Part shown: positions 24,430 to 32,788 of the stretch, in pieces | How positions within the stretch are numbered: the first letter of the stretch is position 1 | Layout: each line of letters begins with the position of its first letter | Source: Clostridia bacterium | GTDB taxonomy: Bacteria; Bacillota; Clostridia; Oscillospirales; CAG-272 | Direction: 5' to 3' | Assembly (NCBI GenBank): GCA_017621655.1 | Contig: JAGASS010000035.1 | Location: forward strand, 1-62,513 | DNA length: 62,513 nucleotides | The notes under the pieces: generated by a model | What the model saw: the letters and a program-made list of their open reading frames with translations, nothing else | What the model was told of the DNA's origin: nothing | Databases searched by the model: none | Translations under genes and position numbers: made by a program

Positions 24430-25704
24430 TTGAAACTACATGAAAATATTGCCCGATTTTTCCGTTCAAGGGGGACGTCCGGCGAAAGCTTTATTCCGTC
24501 CGGGATTATTTCGAGTGATGAGATGCTTGAGCTTAAGAGGAGCTACGGAATATATCTTGACAGCCGCGGTATAAATCTCGCTTCTTCCATATCAAAGGAG
24601 CTTGCGACTCTGGCAGTAACGGAATTTGACATTGATGCGGAAAACGGAAAAGGAGCGATCCTTCCCTGCATCAACGCACTGAACAGCAATCTCAAAAGGG
24701 CAGTCGAATACGCCTGCGCTCTCGGCGGAATCATTTTCAAGCCGACCTACGACGGAAAGGATCTCGGCGTTGAGACAGTTCTGCCGTTTGATTTCATTCC
24801 TCTCGGGGTCGACGCAAGCGGTAGGATCGACGAATGTGCCTTTATCTATCGCGTCGAGCGAAACGGTAAGCTTTACACACGGCTTGAGGAGCATCGCCGC
24901 TCAAGAGACGGCTACGTTATCACGAACCGCGTTTTTGAAGGTGAAAACGCGACTACGCCCTCTCTGCTTTCATACGTGACCGAATGGGCAGGCATCTCGC
25001 CGAGAGTCGAGATCAAGGGGCTTAACAAGCCGTTATTCGTATATTTCGGCATGCCGTTCGGTAATCCGACGCACCCGTTTTCGCCCCTTGGTGTTCCGAT
25101 CTATCGCCGCGCCGAGAATCTTATTCACGAGGCGGACAAGCAGTTCGAACGCCTTATCTGGGAATTTGAGGGCGGCGAGCTTGCAGTTGATGCAAGCGAC
25201 GAGGCGTTCCGTATCGGCAAGGACGGCAAGCCCGTGCTTCCTCTCGGCAAGGAGCGTCTTTTCCGAACAAACGCCCTTGATGCCTGCTGTTCTTCCAACG
25301 AGCTGTTTAAGGTCTTTGCTCCTGCGCTTCGCGACGAGTCGCTTATCAACGGACTTAACCGCATAATCATGCTCGTTGAGGATGCCTGCGGAATTGCGCG
25401 CGGCACGTTTTCCGATCCTTCGGAGATCGCAAAGACTGCGACCGAGGTGCGTTCCACGCGTCAGAGGACGTATACTACGGTCTGCGCGATAAGATGCTCG
25501 CTTAAGAACGCGCTTTATGAGCTGTTTGAGGCGCTCGTTACGCTTTCGGCCCTTTATTCGCTCGGCATCGGCAAGCCGATCCTCAATATTACCGCTGACG
25601 ATGGTGTTCTTACAGACAGCGAGAGCATAAGGGACGCTTGGCGCGAGGACGTTAAATGCGGAATAATCACACCTGACGAGTTCAAGGCACGTTGGCACAA
25701 ATAA
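24430..25704 (+). CDS. Phage portal protein
   Basis: The 424-residue protein has a portal-like architecture: an N-terminal arm, a central wing region with LPFDFIPLGVD and FVYFGMPFGNP words, LIHEADKQFERLIWEFEGGE in the stem region, and GIARGTFSDPSEIAKTATEV near the crown, as in A118/SPP1-type portals. It would form the dodecameric DNA gate. It starts with TTG at 24430, 8 nt after GGAGG. The scaffold gene follows after 13 nt. Confidence 0.88.
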   Translation: MKLHENIARFFRSRGTSGESFIPSGIISSDEMLELKRSYGIYLDSRGINLASSISKELATLAVTEFDIDAENGKGAILPCINALNSNLKRAVEYACALGGIIFKPTYDGKDLGVETVLPFDFIPLGVDASGRIDECAFIYRVERNGKLYTRLEEHRRSRDGYVITNRVFEGENATTPSLLSYVTEWAGISPRVEIKGLNKPLFVYFGMPFGNPTHPFSPLGVPIYRRAENLIHEADKQFERLIWEFEGGELAVDASDEAFRIGKDGKPVLPLGKERLFRTNALDACCSSNELFKVFAPALRDESLINGLNRIIMLVEDACGIARGTFSDPSEIAKTATEVRSTRQRTYTTVCAIRCSLKNALYELFEALVTLSALYSLGIGKPILNITADDGVLTDSESIRDAWREDVKCGIITPDEFKARWHK

Positions 25705-25717
25705 CGGAGGTATTTTT

Positions 25718-26161
25718 ATGAAAAGAGAATTTCTTGAAGAGCTTGGGCTTGATAAGTCCGTGATCGACACAATTATGTCCGAGTACGGCAAAAGCATTTC
25801 CGCGCTCAAGGAAAAGTACAAGGACTATGACGAAAAGGAGGGCGTTATCGCCTCCCTTACCGCCGAGCGCGACGGGCTTATCGCCTCGCTTGCGTCCGAA
25901 AACGAAAAGCACGCCGCCTTCAAAAGCGGAATAATCGACGGAATGATCAAGGAGGCAAATCTCTCTTCACATCTTGCCGCGAACGAGCTTCGCCGCGTTC
26001 TTTCGGAATGTGACGGTGAAAGCATTCGCGCAGAGCTTGAGAAGATAATGGAGAGCGATCCCGAGGCATTTAAGCGCGAGAAGGCATCTGCTCCTATATT
26101 CTGCGCTTTCAACTTCTCCGACGCGCCTACTCCGTCCGTCAACTACAGAACAGTAAGATAA
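25718..26161 (+). CDS. Phage scaffold protein (GP20-like)
   Basis: This 147-residue protein is charged and helical, with a Leu/Ala/Glu-rich centre (EKYKDYDEKEGVIASLTAER) likely to form a coiled coil, and a Pro-containing C-terminal end that could bind capsid. It matches the layout of GP20-type scaffolds that direct procapsid assembly. GGAGG precedes the ATG, 13 nt after portal. Confidence 0.78.
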   Translation: MKREFLEELGLDKSVIDTIMSEYGKSISALKEKYKDYDEKEGVIASLTAERDGLIASLASENEKHAAFKSGIIDGMIKEANLSSHLAANELRRVLSECDGESIRAELEKIMESDPEAFKREKASAPIFCAFNFSDAPTPSVNYRTVR

Positions 26162-26172
26162 GGAGGGCAGTT

Positions 26173-26568
26173 ATGAAATACATTTCATACGACTACTACA
26201 TTACGCGATACTGCGGCTCTATGATACCCGAGGAGGAGTTTGCTTACGTTGCGTCGGCGGCAAGTACCGTCGTTGACCTGCTTGTCTCTGCGCCGATTTC
26301 GGTCATAACCGACAAGATCCGTCTTGCAGTCGCTTATGAGGCGGAAACGCTTTTCGCACAGGGCGGAATTGACGCGGTCAGCGGTCTTGCGGCGGTAACG
26401 TCGGGCATTGACGAGAAGCTCGGCGACTATTCGATCGGTACGCCTTACGTTTCGAACCAAAAAAGATGTTTTTCGATCGGCGGCGTTCCAGTTTCCGGTA
26501 TGACTGTTGCTATACTTAAAAACGAGGGGCTTATGTCGCGCTGCATCTATACGGAGGATACTGTATGA
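26173..26568 (+). CDS. Head-tail connector-like protein
   Basis: The 131-residue protein begins MKYISYDYYITRYCG and has the EEFAYVASAASTVVD and KIRLAVAYEAETLF helices typical of gp6/gp15-type connector proteins that extend the portal. AGGAGGG precedes it. It overlaps the next gene by 4 nt. Identification is from position and helical pattern, not from a catalytic motif. Confidence 0.7.
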   Translation: MKYISYDYYITRYCGSMIPEEEFAYVASAASTVVDLLVSAPISVITDKIRLAVAYEAETLFAQGGIDAVSGLAAVTSGIDEKLGDYSIGTPYVSNQKRCFSIGGVPVSGMTVAILKNEGLMSRCIYTEDTV

Positions 26569-26975
26569 GCTTTTACCGCTTTAATGATACCGTGACCCTT
26601 TACACGCCCATTGACGAGGAAGCATACGAGCATCACGTCATAAGCTCAACGAAGGTACAGATAGTTGACTGCGATACCGTCGAGGACACCGTAGTTACGG
26701 TCTATCTTCCCATATACGGAAGGCGCTCTGTCAGATACATCCCTCCTACGCAAAGAAGAGTATCCACAAAAAGAACGTTTACCGTTAAGGCAGGTCAGAA
26801 ACTCGTTATCGGCAAATGTTTCGACGATAAGCCGCCTAACCGTGCCTTTGACGTAAAAAAAGTCGAGGCGCATCTTGTCGGCTCGCATCACGCTCAGCAC
26901 ATTAAAATTACCGCCTACAATATTCCGATAAAGGAGGAGGAGCCGGACGTCGAGATCGAAGTATATCCCGAGTAA
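26565..26975 (+). CDS. Putative head-completion or minor capsid protein
   Basis: A 136-residue beta-rich protein starts MSFYRFNDTVTLYTPIDEE and overlaps the connector stop (ATGA). The opening resembles stopper or head-closure proteins of Firmicutes phages. The end is acidic. Function is inferred mainly from place in the cassette. Confidence 0.6.
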   Translation: MSFYRFNDTVTLYTPIDEEAYEHHVISSTKVQIVDCDTVEDTVVTVYLPIYGRRSVRYIPPTQRRVSTKRTFTVKAGQKLVIGKCFDDKPPNRAFDVKKVEAHLVGSHHAQHIKITAYNIPIKEEEPDVEIEVYPE

Positions 26976-26985
26976 GAAGCCGGCA

Positions 26986-27342
26986 ATGATGTTTATGAAG
27001 AACCTATTAATTGAAGCCCCCGAGATCCCGCTTTGCATTAACGGAAAGGAATTTTCATTCATTCCCGACAGCGATTTCGCCGAGCATCTTTCGCTTCTTG
27101 CCAAGGAGGCAGGAGAAAGAGCTGAGGAATGCAAGGATACCGGGGAGGATACCACTGAGGCATCGGCGTTTCTAAGCTACGCCGTTGACACGCTTTTAGG
27201 TGACGGCGCGGTAGAGAAGATTTTCGGCGACGTTCTTCCCGACCCTCTTGATCTGTGCGATATTCTCGGTTACATTGCCGACGCCTTTCACGCGTACAGA
27301 AGAAGGCGTCTCAACCGATTGAAGGAGGGATCTGAATGGTAA
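26986..27342 (+). CDS. Small phage-cassette protein of unknown role
   Basis: The 118-residue product begins MMFMKNLLIEAPEIPLCING and contains a helical acidic centre and a YRRRRLNRL basic end. No family is recognised. An alternative start is the ATG at 26995. It lies where a tail-assembly or connector gene would usually be. It overlaps the next gene by 7 nt. Confidence 0.65.
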   Translation: MMFMKNLLIEAPEIPLCINGKEFSFIPDSDFAEHLSLLAKEAGERAEECKDTGEDTTEASAFLSYAVDTLLGDGAVEKIFGDVLPDPLDLCDILGYIADAFHAYRRRRLNRLKEGSEW

Positions 27343-27632
27343 AGGGATCAACACCGACTTTTACGCTTAAGCTTCCCGTTCACACCGATATGATCACTTC
27401 GCTTGAGGCGATCATTATGCAGGAGGACGTGTGGTCGCTCATCATTGAGCATGAAAGATTTACCTTCGACGGATACTACGCCACCTTCACGCTTGAGGAT
27501 TGGGAAACGATGGAGTTTGAGCCGGGCATCGTTGAACTTCAGATAACGTTTCGAACCGACGACGCAAAGGTCTACGTTTCCGATATTAGAAGGATCGCCA
27601 TGAGAAAGAAGTATCCCGAGGATGCTGAATAA
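27336..27632 (+). CDS. Small phage-cassette protein, beta-rich
   Basis: The 98-residue protein begins MVKGSTPTFTLKLPVHTDMI and is mostly beta strand, with EFEPGIVELQITF near its end. I recall similar unannotated genes upstream of fibre-type proteins in gut Firmicutes phages. A role in the virion is likely by position only. Confidence 0.65.
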   Translation: MVKGSTPTFTLKLPVHTDMITSLEAIIMQEDVWSLIIEHERFTFDGYYATFTLEDWETMEFEPGIVELQITFRTDDAKVYVSDIRRIAMRKKYPEDAE

Positions 27633-27643
27633 GAGGTGAAATA

Positions 27644-28204
27644 ATGGAAAACTTTAACAATTACAATTTAGATTTTTCGGAGGCAGTTATCATCAAGGAA
27701 CGCATCAACAACCTGAAGATAGGTAAGGTTCGTTCCGCTACCTACCGCGAAAAGCCGTCCGTTGTCGGCTATGACGACGGTGAATTCTTTAAGCTTGACT
27801 TCGTCCTTCCCCTCCCCGACGGTGCTTTCAACGTTGACGATGAGATGTCTGACACCAGCATGAATCCCGTTTCAAACGCAACGGTTAAGGAATATATCGA
27901 CGAAAAGAGCAACTATACGAAGATCTTTGCCGACTCTGCCGGGAAGGCATCCTATTCCTATAACGGCAACCTCACCGATTTTGATTATCTCATTTGCTAT
28001 GCTACTCCCACAAGCGGTAACTCTCCTGTTTGCGCCGCTATTCCGATCACGTATTGCAAGGACGTAAAATCGCCTATGGAGCTTCAGATCGCGGACAACG
28101 GAGCTTATACCGTCTTTATGTTCCACGAGACCGGGTTTTACACCGAAAAATACAGCGGCTCCGCGGGAGGAAAGGTCCTCGCTCTTTACGGCGTGAAGGC
28201 CTGA
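27644..28204 (+). CDS. Fibre- or baseplate-like phage protein
   Basis: The 186-residue protein carries the phrase MSDTSMNPVSNATVKEYIDE near residues 68-87, a motif widely found in phage tail-fibre and receptor-binding proteins ahead of a beta-rich tip. AGAGGTG lies before the ATG. It is the only tail-related sequence in the cassette. It could act as a capsid decoration instead. Confidence 0.68.
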   Translation: MENFNNYNLDFSEAVIIKERINNLKIGKVRSATYREKPSVVGYDDGEFFKLDFVLPLPDGAFNVDDEMSDTSMNPVSNATVKEYIDEKSNYTKIFADSAGKASYSYNGNLTDFDYLICYATPTSGNSPVCAAIPITYCKDVKSPMELQIADNGAYTVFMFHETGFYTEKYSGSAGGKVLALYGVKA

Positions 28205-28210
28205 ACCGTT

Positions 28211-28489
28211 ATGAGTTGGGAGATCGCGCTCGGTGTTATAGCTCTGCTTGGGTTTGCCGGTAGCATTGCAACGTGGGTAAGCAAGCTGAGTAAAACGCTT
28301 GCTGTTCTTGAAACTACGATAAATACCCTTAACAAGGTAATAAGCGAATTCAAGAACAACAGTCACGATACTCACAAGGAAATGTTCGCCCGCATAAACA
28401 ATAATGAGCGCGCTCTCGAAAATCACGAGGGGCGGCTCAAAATTCTCGAGCAGGCGAAAAAAAGGAGCAAGAAAAGAAATGAAGAATAA
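28211..28489 (+). CDS. XhlA-like membrane protein
   Basis: The 92-residue protein has one hydrophobic helix (about 5-22) followed by a coiled coil of about 60 residues and a basic end. This is the pattern of XhlA and related holin accessory proteins that work with holin and endolysin. Its stop overlaps the holin start. Confidence 0.65.
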   Translation: MSWEIALGVIALLGFAGSIATWVSKLSKTLAVLETTINTLNKVISEFKNNSHDTHKEMFARINNNERALENHEGRLKILEQAKKRSKKRNEE

Positions 28490-28706
28490 AACAGCAAAAT
28501 GGTTTCATGCCGCAGGGATAAGAGCGTTAAAGACTTTCGCACAGACGGCGATCGCTATGCTCGGCACGTCTATGCTTTTAAGTGAGGTCGATTGGCTTTC
28601 GCTCCTGTCGGCATCGGTGCTTTCGGGATTGCTCTCGCTATTAACCAGCGTAGTAGGACTTCCCGAGCTAAAAAACAGTGAGGAAAACGAAAATGAAGAT
28701 AATTGA
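28479..28706 (+). CDS. Phage holin (r1t-like)
   Basis: The 75-residue protein from the ATG at 28479 has two hydrophobic segments, FAQTAIAMLGTSMLLSEV and the LSLLSASVLSGLLSLLTSVV region, and a charged C-terminus (NSEENENEDN). This is the form of small holins that make pores for the endolysin. AAAGGAG lies upstream. It overlaps both the preceding stop and the following start. Confidence 0.8.
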   Translation: MKNKTAKWFHAAGIRALKTFAQTAIAMLGTSMLLSEVDWLSLLSASVLSGLLSLLTSVVGLPELKNSEENENEDN

Positions 28707-29430
28707 ATGTATGCACACGCAGAGCCGTTGCTACGGCAAAAAGCGTCAGGCGATAAAGCCCGTCGGAATCGTCGTTCACAGCACGGGCGCCAACAATTCG
28801 TCGATAAAACGCTATTCTCAGCCGTCTGACAATGACCCAAACAGAGGCGAGCTTCTTTCGCTTCTCGGAGTCAACAAGTACGGCAACCACTGGAACCGTT
28901 CGGCGGTAAGCAAGGCGGTTCACTATTTCGTCGGCAAGCTTGCCGACGGCACGGTCGGCGTTGTTCAAAATCTGCCCGAGGACATTGCCGCATGGGGAAG
29001 CGGCAAGGGCAAAAACGGCTCGTACAACTACGAGCCGACAGGTCATATTCAGTTTGAAATTTGCGAGGACAATCTCAAAAACAAGGAATATTTTGACGCG
29101 GTCTACCGTGCGGCTATTGAGCTTTGTGCCGATATTTGCCGCCGTTACGGCTGGAAGTCGAACGTGATCGTTTCGCACCGCGAGGCGCACGCAAAGGGAT
29201 TTGCGTCGAATCATTCAGACATTGATCATTGGCTTCTTAAATTCGGTCTTACGATGAACGATTTTCGAAACGAGGTCGAGAAGCTTCTGACACCGAAAGA
29301 GGAAGATGAGCCGAAAAAAGAAAAGCTTTACCGCGTTCAGGTGGGCGCTTATTCGAAGCGCGAAAACGCTGAGCAGATGAAGGCAAAGCTTATTTCCGAC
29401 GGCTATCCTGCGATCATCAAAGAGGATTAA
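28693..29430 (+). CDS. N-acetylmuramoyl-L-alanine amidase endolysin with SPOR-like tail
   Basis: The 245-residue enzyme has an amidase_2-type domain with zinc ligand motifs VVHSTGA, and SHREAHAKGFASNHSDID, plus a C-terminal repeat (about 211-243, LYRVQVGAYSKRENAEQMK) typical of SPOR-like peptidoglycan-binding modules. It cleaves the bond between MurNAc and L-alanine. It would lyse the cell with the holin. The start at 28693 has AGGAAA upstream. Next, after 73 nt, is the Cys-rich gene. Confidence 0.92.
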   Translation: MKIIECMHTQSRCYGKKRQAIKPVGIVVHSTGANNSSIKRYSQPSDNDPNRGELLSLLGVNKYGNHWNRSAVSKAVHYFVGKLADGTVGVVQNLPEDIAAWGSGKGKNGSYNYEPTGHIQFEICEDNLKNKEYFDAVYRAAIELCADICRRYGWKSNVIVSHREAHAKGFASNHSDIDHWLLKFGLTMNDFRNEVEKLLTPKEEDEPKKEKLYRVQVGAYSKRENAEQMKAKLISDGYPAIIKED

Positions 29431-29503
29431 CGCAAGGCGGAAGCTCGCATATACTTTAATTAGGGCTATGCCCTGATCAATGACAGAAAGGTCGATAAAA
29501 GTA

Positions 29504-29848
29504 ATGTGTTCAAACTGTAAAGGAAGCGTATGCGGCGGCAGAGGTGCCATCGCATATCAGAATTCAAGCTGTGGCTGCGGATGCGGTCAGGTCAACAACG
29601 ATCACGACTTCGGTTGCGGAAATGACGACTATGTAAACAACGGTTGCAGCAATAACGGTTGTGTTAACAACGGTTGCTCTAACAATTGTGGTTGCAACGG
29701 TATCATAGGCAGTCTCGCTAAGGGCTTTGCCTGCACTACAAACCGCATAGTTCGCGGTCTTGACCGTTCGCTCTCCTCTTGCGGCTGTTATAACAACGGC
29801 TGCGGATGCGGAAACAACGGCTGCAATAACAATGGCTGCGGCTGTTAA
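29504..29848 (+). CDS. Cysteine- and asparagine-rich protein with NNGC repeats
   Basis: The 114-residue product has 20 cysteines and about six NNGC repeats, with CGCGC clusters, and a short conserved-looking helix GSLAKGFACTTNRIVRGLDR between two repeat zones. It has no signal peptide. GAAAGGTC precedes the ATG. Such composition suits metal binding, disulfide cross-linking or a coat/scaffold role, but no family is recognised. It closes the cassette, ahead of a strong terminator. Whether it belongs functionally to the head genes is open. Confidence 0.75.
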   Translation: MCSNCKGSVCGGRGAIAYQNSSCGCGCGQVNNDHDFGCGNDDYVNNGCSNNGCVNNGCSNNCGCNGIIGSLAKGFACTTNRIVRGLDRSLSSCGCYNNGCGCGNNGCNNNGCGC

Positions 29849-29860
29849 CGTCAAATAGCG

Positions 29861-29897
29861 ATACGGCATACGGAAATTTTTCCGTATGCCGTATTTT
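29861..29897 (+). terminator. Strong terminator closing the head cassette
   Basis: ATACGGCATACGGAA pairs with TTCCGTATGCCGTAT and is followed by TTTTTTT. It separates the cassette from ddh. Confidence 0.95.
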
Positions 29898-29911
29898 TTT
29901 GAAAAATTATG

Positions 29912-29940
29912 GTGACAAGCGGAAATTTTTGTGATATACT
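29912..29940 (+). promoter_or_regulatory. Promoter of ddh
   Basis: GTGACA (29912-29917) and TATACT (29935-29940) are 17 nt apart, 35 nt before the ddh start. Confidence 0.75.
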
Positions 29941-29974
29941 TTGGTTAGTTTATTTTTACGGTAGGTGATTTTTT

Positions 29975-30967
29975 ATGCCAAACAAAATAAGAGCCGCTAT
30001 TCTCGGCTACGGAAATCTCGGACGCGGAGTTGAGCTTGCGCTTCGCCAGAATCCCGATATGGAGCTTACTGCTTTCTTCACCAGGCGAGATCCTTCAACG
30101 CTCAAAACTCAAAGCCCCGAGGTTCCCGTTTATCACATAGACGATATTCTTTCAAAGAAGGACGATATTGACGTTCTCTTCATCTGCGGAGGAAGTGCTA
30201 CGGATCTTCCGAAACAGACGCCCGAATACGCGAAGTATTTTAACGTCGTCGACAGCTTCGACACTCACGCGAAGATCCCCGAGCATTTTGCCGCTTGTGA
30301 CGCGTCTGCTATGGAAAGCGGAAAGATCGCTCTCATTTCGGTCGGCTGGGACCCCGGCATGTTCAGCTTACAGCGTCTGCTTTCGGGTGTTATCCTTCCC
30401 GACGGAAACGACTACACCTTCTGGGGCAGAGGCGTAAGCCAGGGGCATTCCGACGCTATCCGCCGTATTGACGGCGTTATTGACGCGAAGCAGTACACTG
30501 TTCCCGTTGAGAGCGCGATGGACCGCGTAAGAAGCGGGGAAAATCCCGTTCTTACGACGCGAGAAAAGCATACAAGAGAGTGTTACGTCGTAGTCGAAGA
30601 CGGTGCCGACAAGGAGCGCATCGAACGCGAGATCAAGACGATGCCGAACTACTTTGCAGATTATGACACGACCGTTTATTTCGTCACCAAGGAGGTTCTC
30701 GACCGTGATCACGCAGGCATTCCGCACGGCGGATTCGTTATCCGCACGGGCGTGACCGGCAAGGATCACGAAACGAAGCAGATGATCGAGTATTCGCTCA
30801 AGCTCGGCTCGAATCCCGAATTTACCGCAAGCGTTCTCGTTGCTTACGGCAGAGCAGCTGTCCGAATGAACCGCGAGGGAATTTCGGGCGCGAAGACGGT
30901 ATTCGACGTTCCGCCTGCATATCTCTCTCCCCTCTCGGGCGAAGAGATAAGAAAGAAGCTATTATAA
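29975..30967 (+). CDS. ddh: meso-Diaminopimelate D-dehydrogenase
   Basis: The 330-residue NADP enzyme reductively aminates tetrahydrodipicolinate in one step to meso-DAP, bypassing the succinylase or acetylase routes. AAILGYGNLGRG is the Rossmann nucleotide loop, and VGWDPGMFS, FWGRGVSQGHSDA and FVIRTG regions match the family. With dapA, dapB and lysA it forms a complete route to lysine in the window. It has its own promoter, not the riboswitch. Confidence 0.96.
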   Translation: MPNKIRAAILGYGNLGRGVELALRQNPDMELTAFFTRRDPSTLKTQSPEVPVYHIDDILSKKDDIDVLFICGGSATDLPKQTPEYAKYFNVVDSFDTHAKIPEHFAACDASAMESGKIALISVGWDPGMFSLQRLLSGVILPDGNDYTFWGRGVSQGHSDAIRRIDGVIDAKQYTVPVESAMDRVRSGENPVLTTREKHTRECYVVVEDGADKERIEREIKTMPNYFADYDTTVYFVTKEVLDRDHAGIPHGGFVIRTGVTGKDHETKQMIEYSLKLGSNPEFTASVLVAYGRAAVRMNREGISGAKTVFDVPPAYLSPLSGEEIRKKLL

Positions 30968-30971
30968 AAAC

Positions 30972-31000
30972 AAAAAGCGACGGTATCCCGTCGCTTTTTT
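30972..31000. terminator. Bidirectional terminator after ddh
   Basis: AAAAAGCGACGG pairs with CCGTCGCTTTTTT over TATC, with T-runs on both strands, and serves ddh and the converging DUF1015 gene. Confidence 0.92.
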
Positions 31001-31001
31001 A

Positions 31002-32168
31002 TTACTTAATTTTCCTGCACTCCATATAGTAGCGCTTATCGTACGCTTCGCCCATTGAGAAGGTCTTGCGGGGGAGTGCGCCGTTCTTTTCGACGTAGGG
31101 GAAAAGCTCGCTTTTCTTTATGCCGTCGAAGATGAAGCCGACTGTGTCGGGCTTATCGCAGAGACCGCGGAGGTCGTTTTCGCCGTGTATATAGTCGACC
31201 TCGCCGCCGTTTTCTTCTATGTATTTATCAATAAAGCTCTGAAGAACGCCTGCGGTAAGACCGTTGACACAGAAGCTGTCCTCTCTACCGTTTACGACGG
31301 TCACGACCTTATTTTCTGTGCAATCGGAGAATAGCTTTTTCGCCTCGTTCAGCATTTTCTCGGTATCAACACCGAACACCACCCTGTATATCGGCTCGAA
31401 ATCAAGCGCGGGGTCGTGTATATTCACGATCTCGACGAGCGCGTAGCGCGCGAGGGGGTTGCTCTTATCCTTTTCGTAGCACGCCTTTGCGGTTGCGAGC
31501 GAATGGTTACCGTCACCGACTGCAAAGAGAAGCTCGTGCGTTTCGCTCTGCTTTTCAAGAGCTGAAAGTGCCTTATTTACGGCGTTTTCGCTCATAAGCG
31601 AGCCGCGTATGCTTCCGCCGCCCAGCATGAGGGGGGTATCGTAGATTATTTCTCCGCTCGGCTCACTCGGTACGACCTCGTTTTCGGAATCGTCTATCAG
31701 GACCATTATGTGAGGAAGCTCTATAAGCGCGTCCTTTCTGATCTCAACGCGGGGCGGTATGCGAGAAAGCACCGTTCCCTCCGTTGCTCTGACTGCTGAC
31801 GTTGAGCCGACTGTATAGTCGTAAGCTTCAAGGTCGATCTTTCCGACTATTCCCTTTCGGGTTCTACCGTCCTTGAGCTTTCTTTCGACGAAGATCATAG
31901 CGTCCTTATATTCGTTAAAGATATCCGCTTCAAGGTATTCCTTCATCGTACCGTTTATCTTCTTGATCCTATCGTTAACGTCTGCGTCGTTAAGATAGAC
32001 CTCGGGAAGCGCAATTCTTAACGCGGAGGGGGCTTTGCCTACAGTTTTATCGGCGTTTTCCCAATAATCGCGCTGTGAGGTATACTGGTCGCAGGCAACG
32101 GTCGACCACTTATCAAAGTCCTTTTTCGGCAGAAGTATATCTGCGGGGCTGAACGGCATTTTACTCAT
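31002..32168 (-). CDS. DUF1015-family protein
   Basis: The 388-residue protein starts MSKMPFSPADILLPKKDF and contains FAVGDGNHSLATAKACYE and NIHDPALDFEPIYRVVF, both typical of DUF1015. Function is not established, though a kinase or small-molecule role has been proposed. The start at 32168 follows a GGAAG site and overlaps the NUDIX stop. Longer readings lie inside the NUDIX gene. Confidence 0.88.
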   Translation of the reverse strand: MSKMPFSPADILLPKKDFDKWSTVACDQYTSQRDYWENADKTVGKAPSALRIALPEVYLNDADVNDRIKKINGTMKEYLEADIFNEYKDAMIFVERKLKDGRTRKGIVGKIDLEAYDYTVGSTSAVRATEGTVLSRIPPRVEIRKDALIELPHIMVLIDDSENEVVPSEPSGEIIYDTPLMLGGGSIRGSLMSENAVNKALSALEKQSETHELLFAVGDGNHSLATAKACYEKDKSNPLARYALVEIVNIHDPALDFEPIYRVVFGVDTEKMLNEAKKLFSDCTENKVVTVVNGREDSFCVNGLTAGVLQSFIDKYIEENGGEVDYIHGENDLRGLCDKPDTVGFIFDGIKKSELFPYVEKNGALPRKTFSMGEAYDKRYYMECRKIK

Positions 32169-32691
32169 TGTTTTCTTCCTTTCCGTATATGAAGCTTTCG
32201 AAATCTTTTCTGATTTTCTTAAGTCGTCTTGCGACGGGCGGTGCGACAAGTCCATCCTCTATCATTTTGTCAAGCTCGGGGATAGTGACCCATTTTGCGT
32301 CGCAGGTCTCGCCCTCCTGAAAGACTATGTCGTTTATATCGGTATCGTTACGGACGATATAGCAGTCGCCTATAACGCTCCGTCCGCGCTCTGTGCCGAG
32401 GAAGTGAAGCTCGTCCTCGGTGACGGTAATTCCCGTTTCCTCTCTTAGCTCTCTTACCGCGCCCTCGCGTGATCTTTCACCGTGAAGAAGCGAGCCGGCG
32501 GTGTTTTCCCAGACGTTTGGCCAATCGCGTTTAAGCGGCGAGCGAAGGGTCAGAAGTACCTCGTTTTTACTGTTTACCGTCCATATTCCGACGGCTATAT
32601 GATACGTTCCCTTTGGCAGATAGTAACCTCTTACATGAGTTTTTCCGAGAGGGTTTCTGTCACGGTCGTATAGATCCCAGATTTCCGACAT
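32161..32691 (-). CDS. NUDIX hydrolase, IPP-isomerase-like
   Basis: The 176-residue protein contains a full Nudix box, GSLLHGERSREGAVRELREE followed by TGI, which binds Mg and a diphosphate substrate. The N-terminal WDLYDRDRNPLGKTH is typical of the YfcD/Idi-like Nudix group. It is translationally coupled to the DUF1015 gene. Substrate is unknown. Confidence 0.92.
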   Translation of the reverse strand: MSEIWDLYDRDRNPLGKTHVRGYYLPKGTYHIAVGIWTVNSKNEVLLTLRSPLKRDWPNVWENTAGSLLHGERSREGAVRELREETGITVTEDELHFLGTERGRSVIGDCYIVRNDTDINDIVFQEGETCDAKWVTIPELDKMIEDGLVAPPVARRLKKIRKDFESFIYGKEENNE

Positions 32692-32788
32692 TTTTACCTC
32701 GATAAAAATAATATACTGAAATCATATCATATTTTTTGTGTGAATACAAGGGGTATTGCGAAATAAATGCAAGGGCGACCTCAACGAT

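Noticed and set aside
22173..29848. Complete inducible prophage
   Set aside because: There is no integrase, repressor, replication or tail gene, and core genes flank it closely on both sides.
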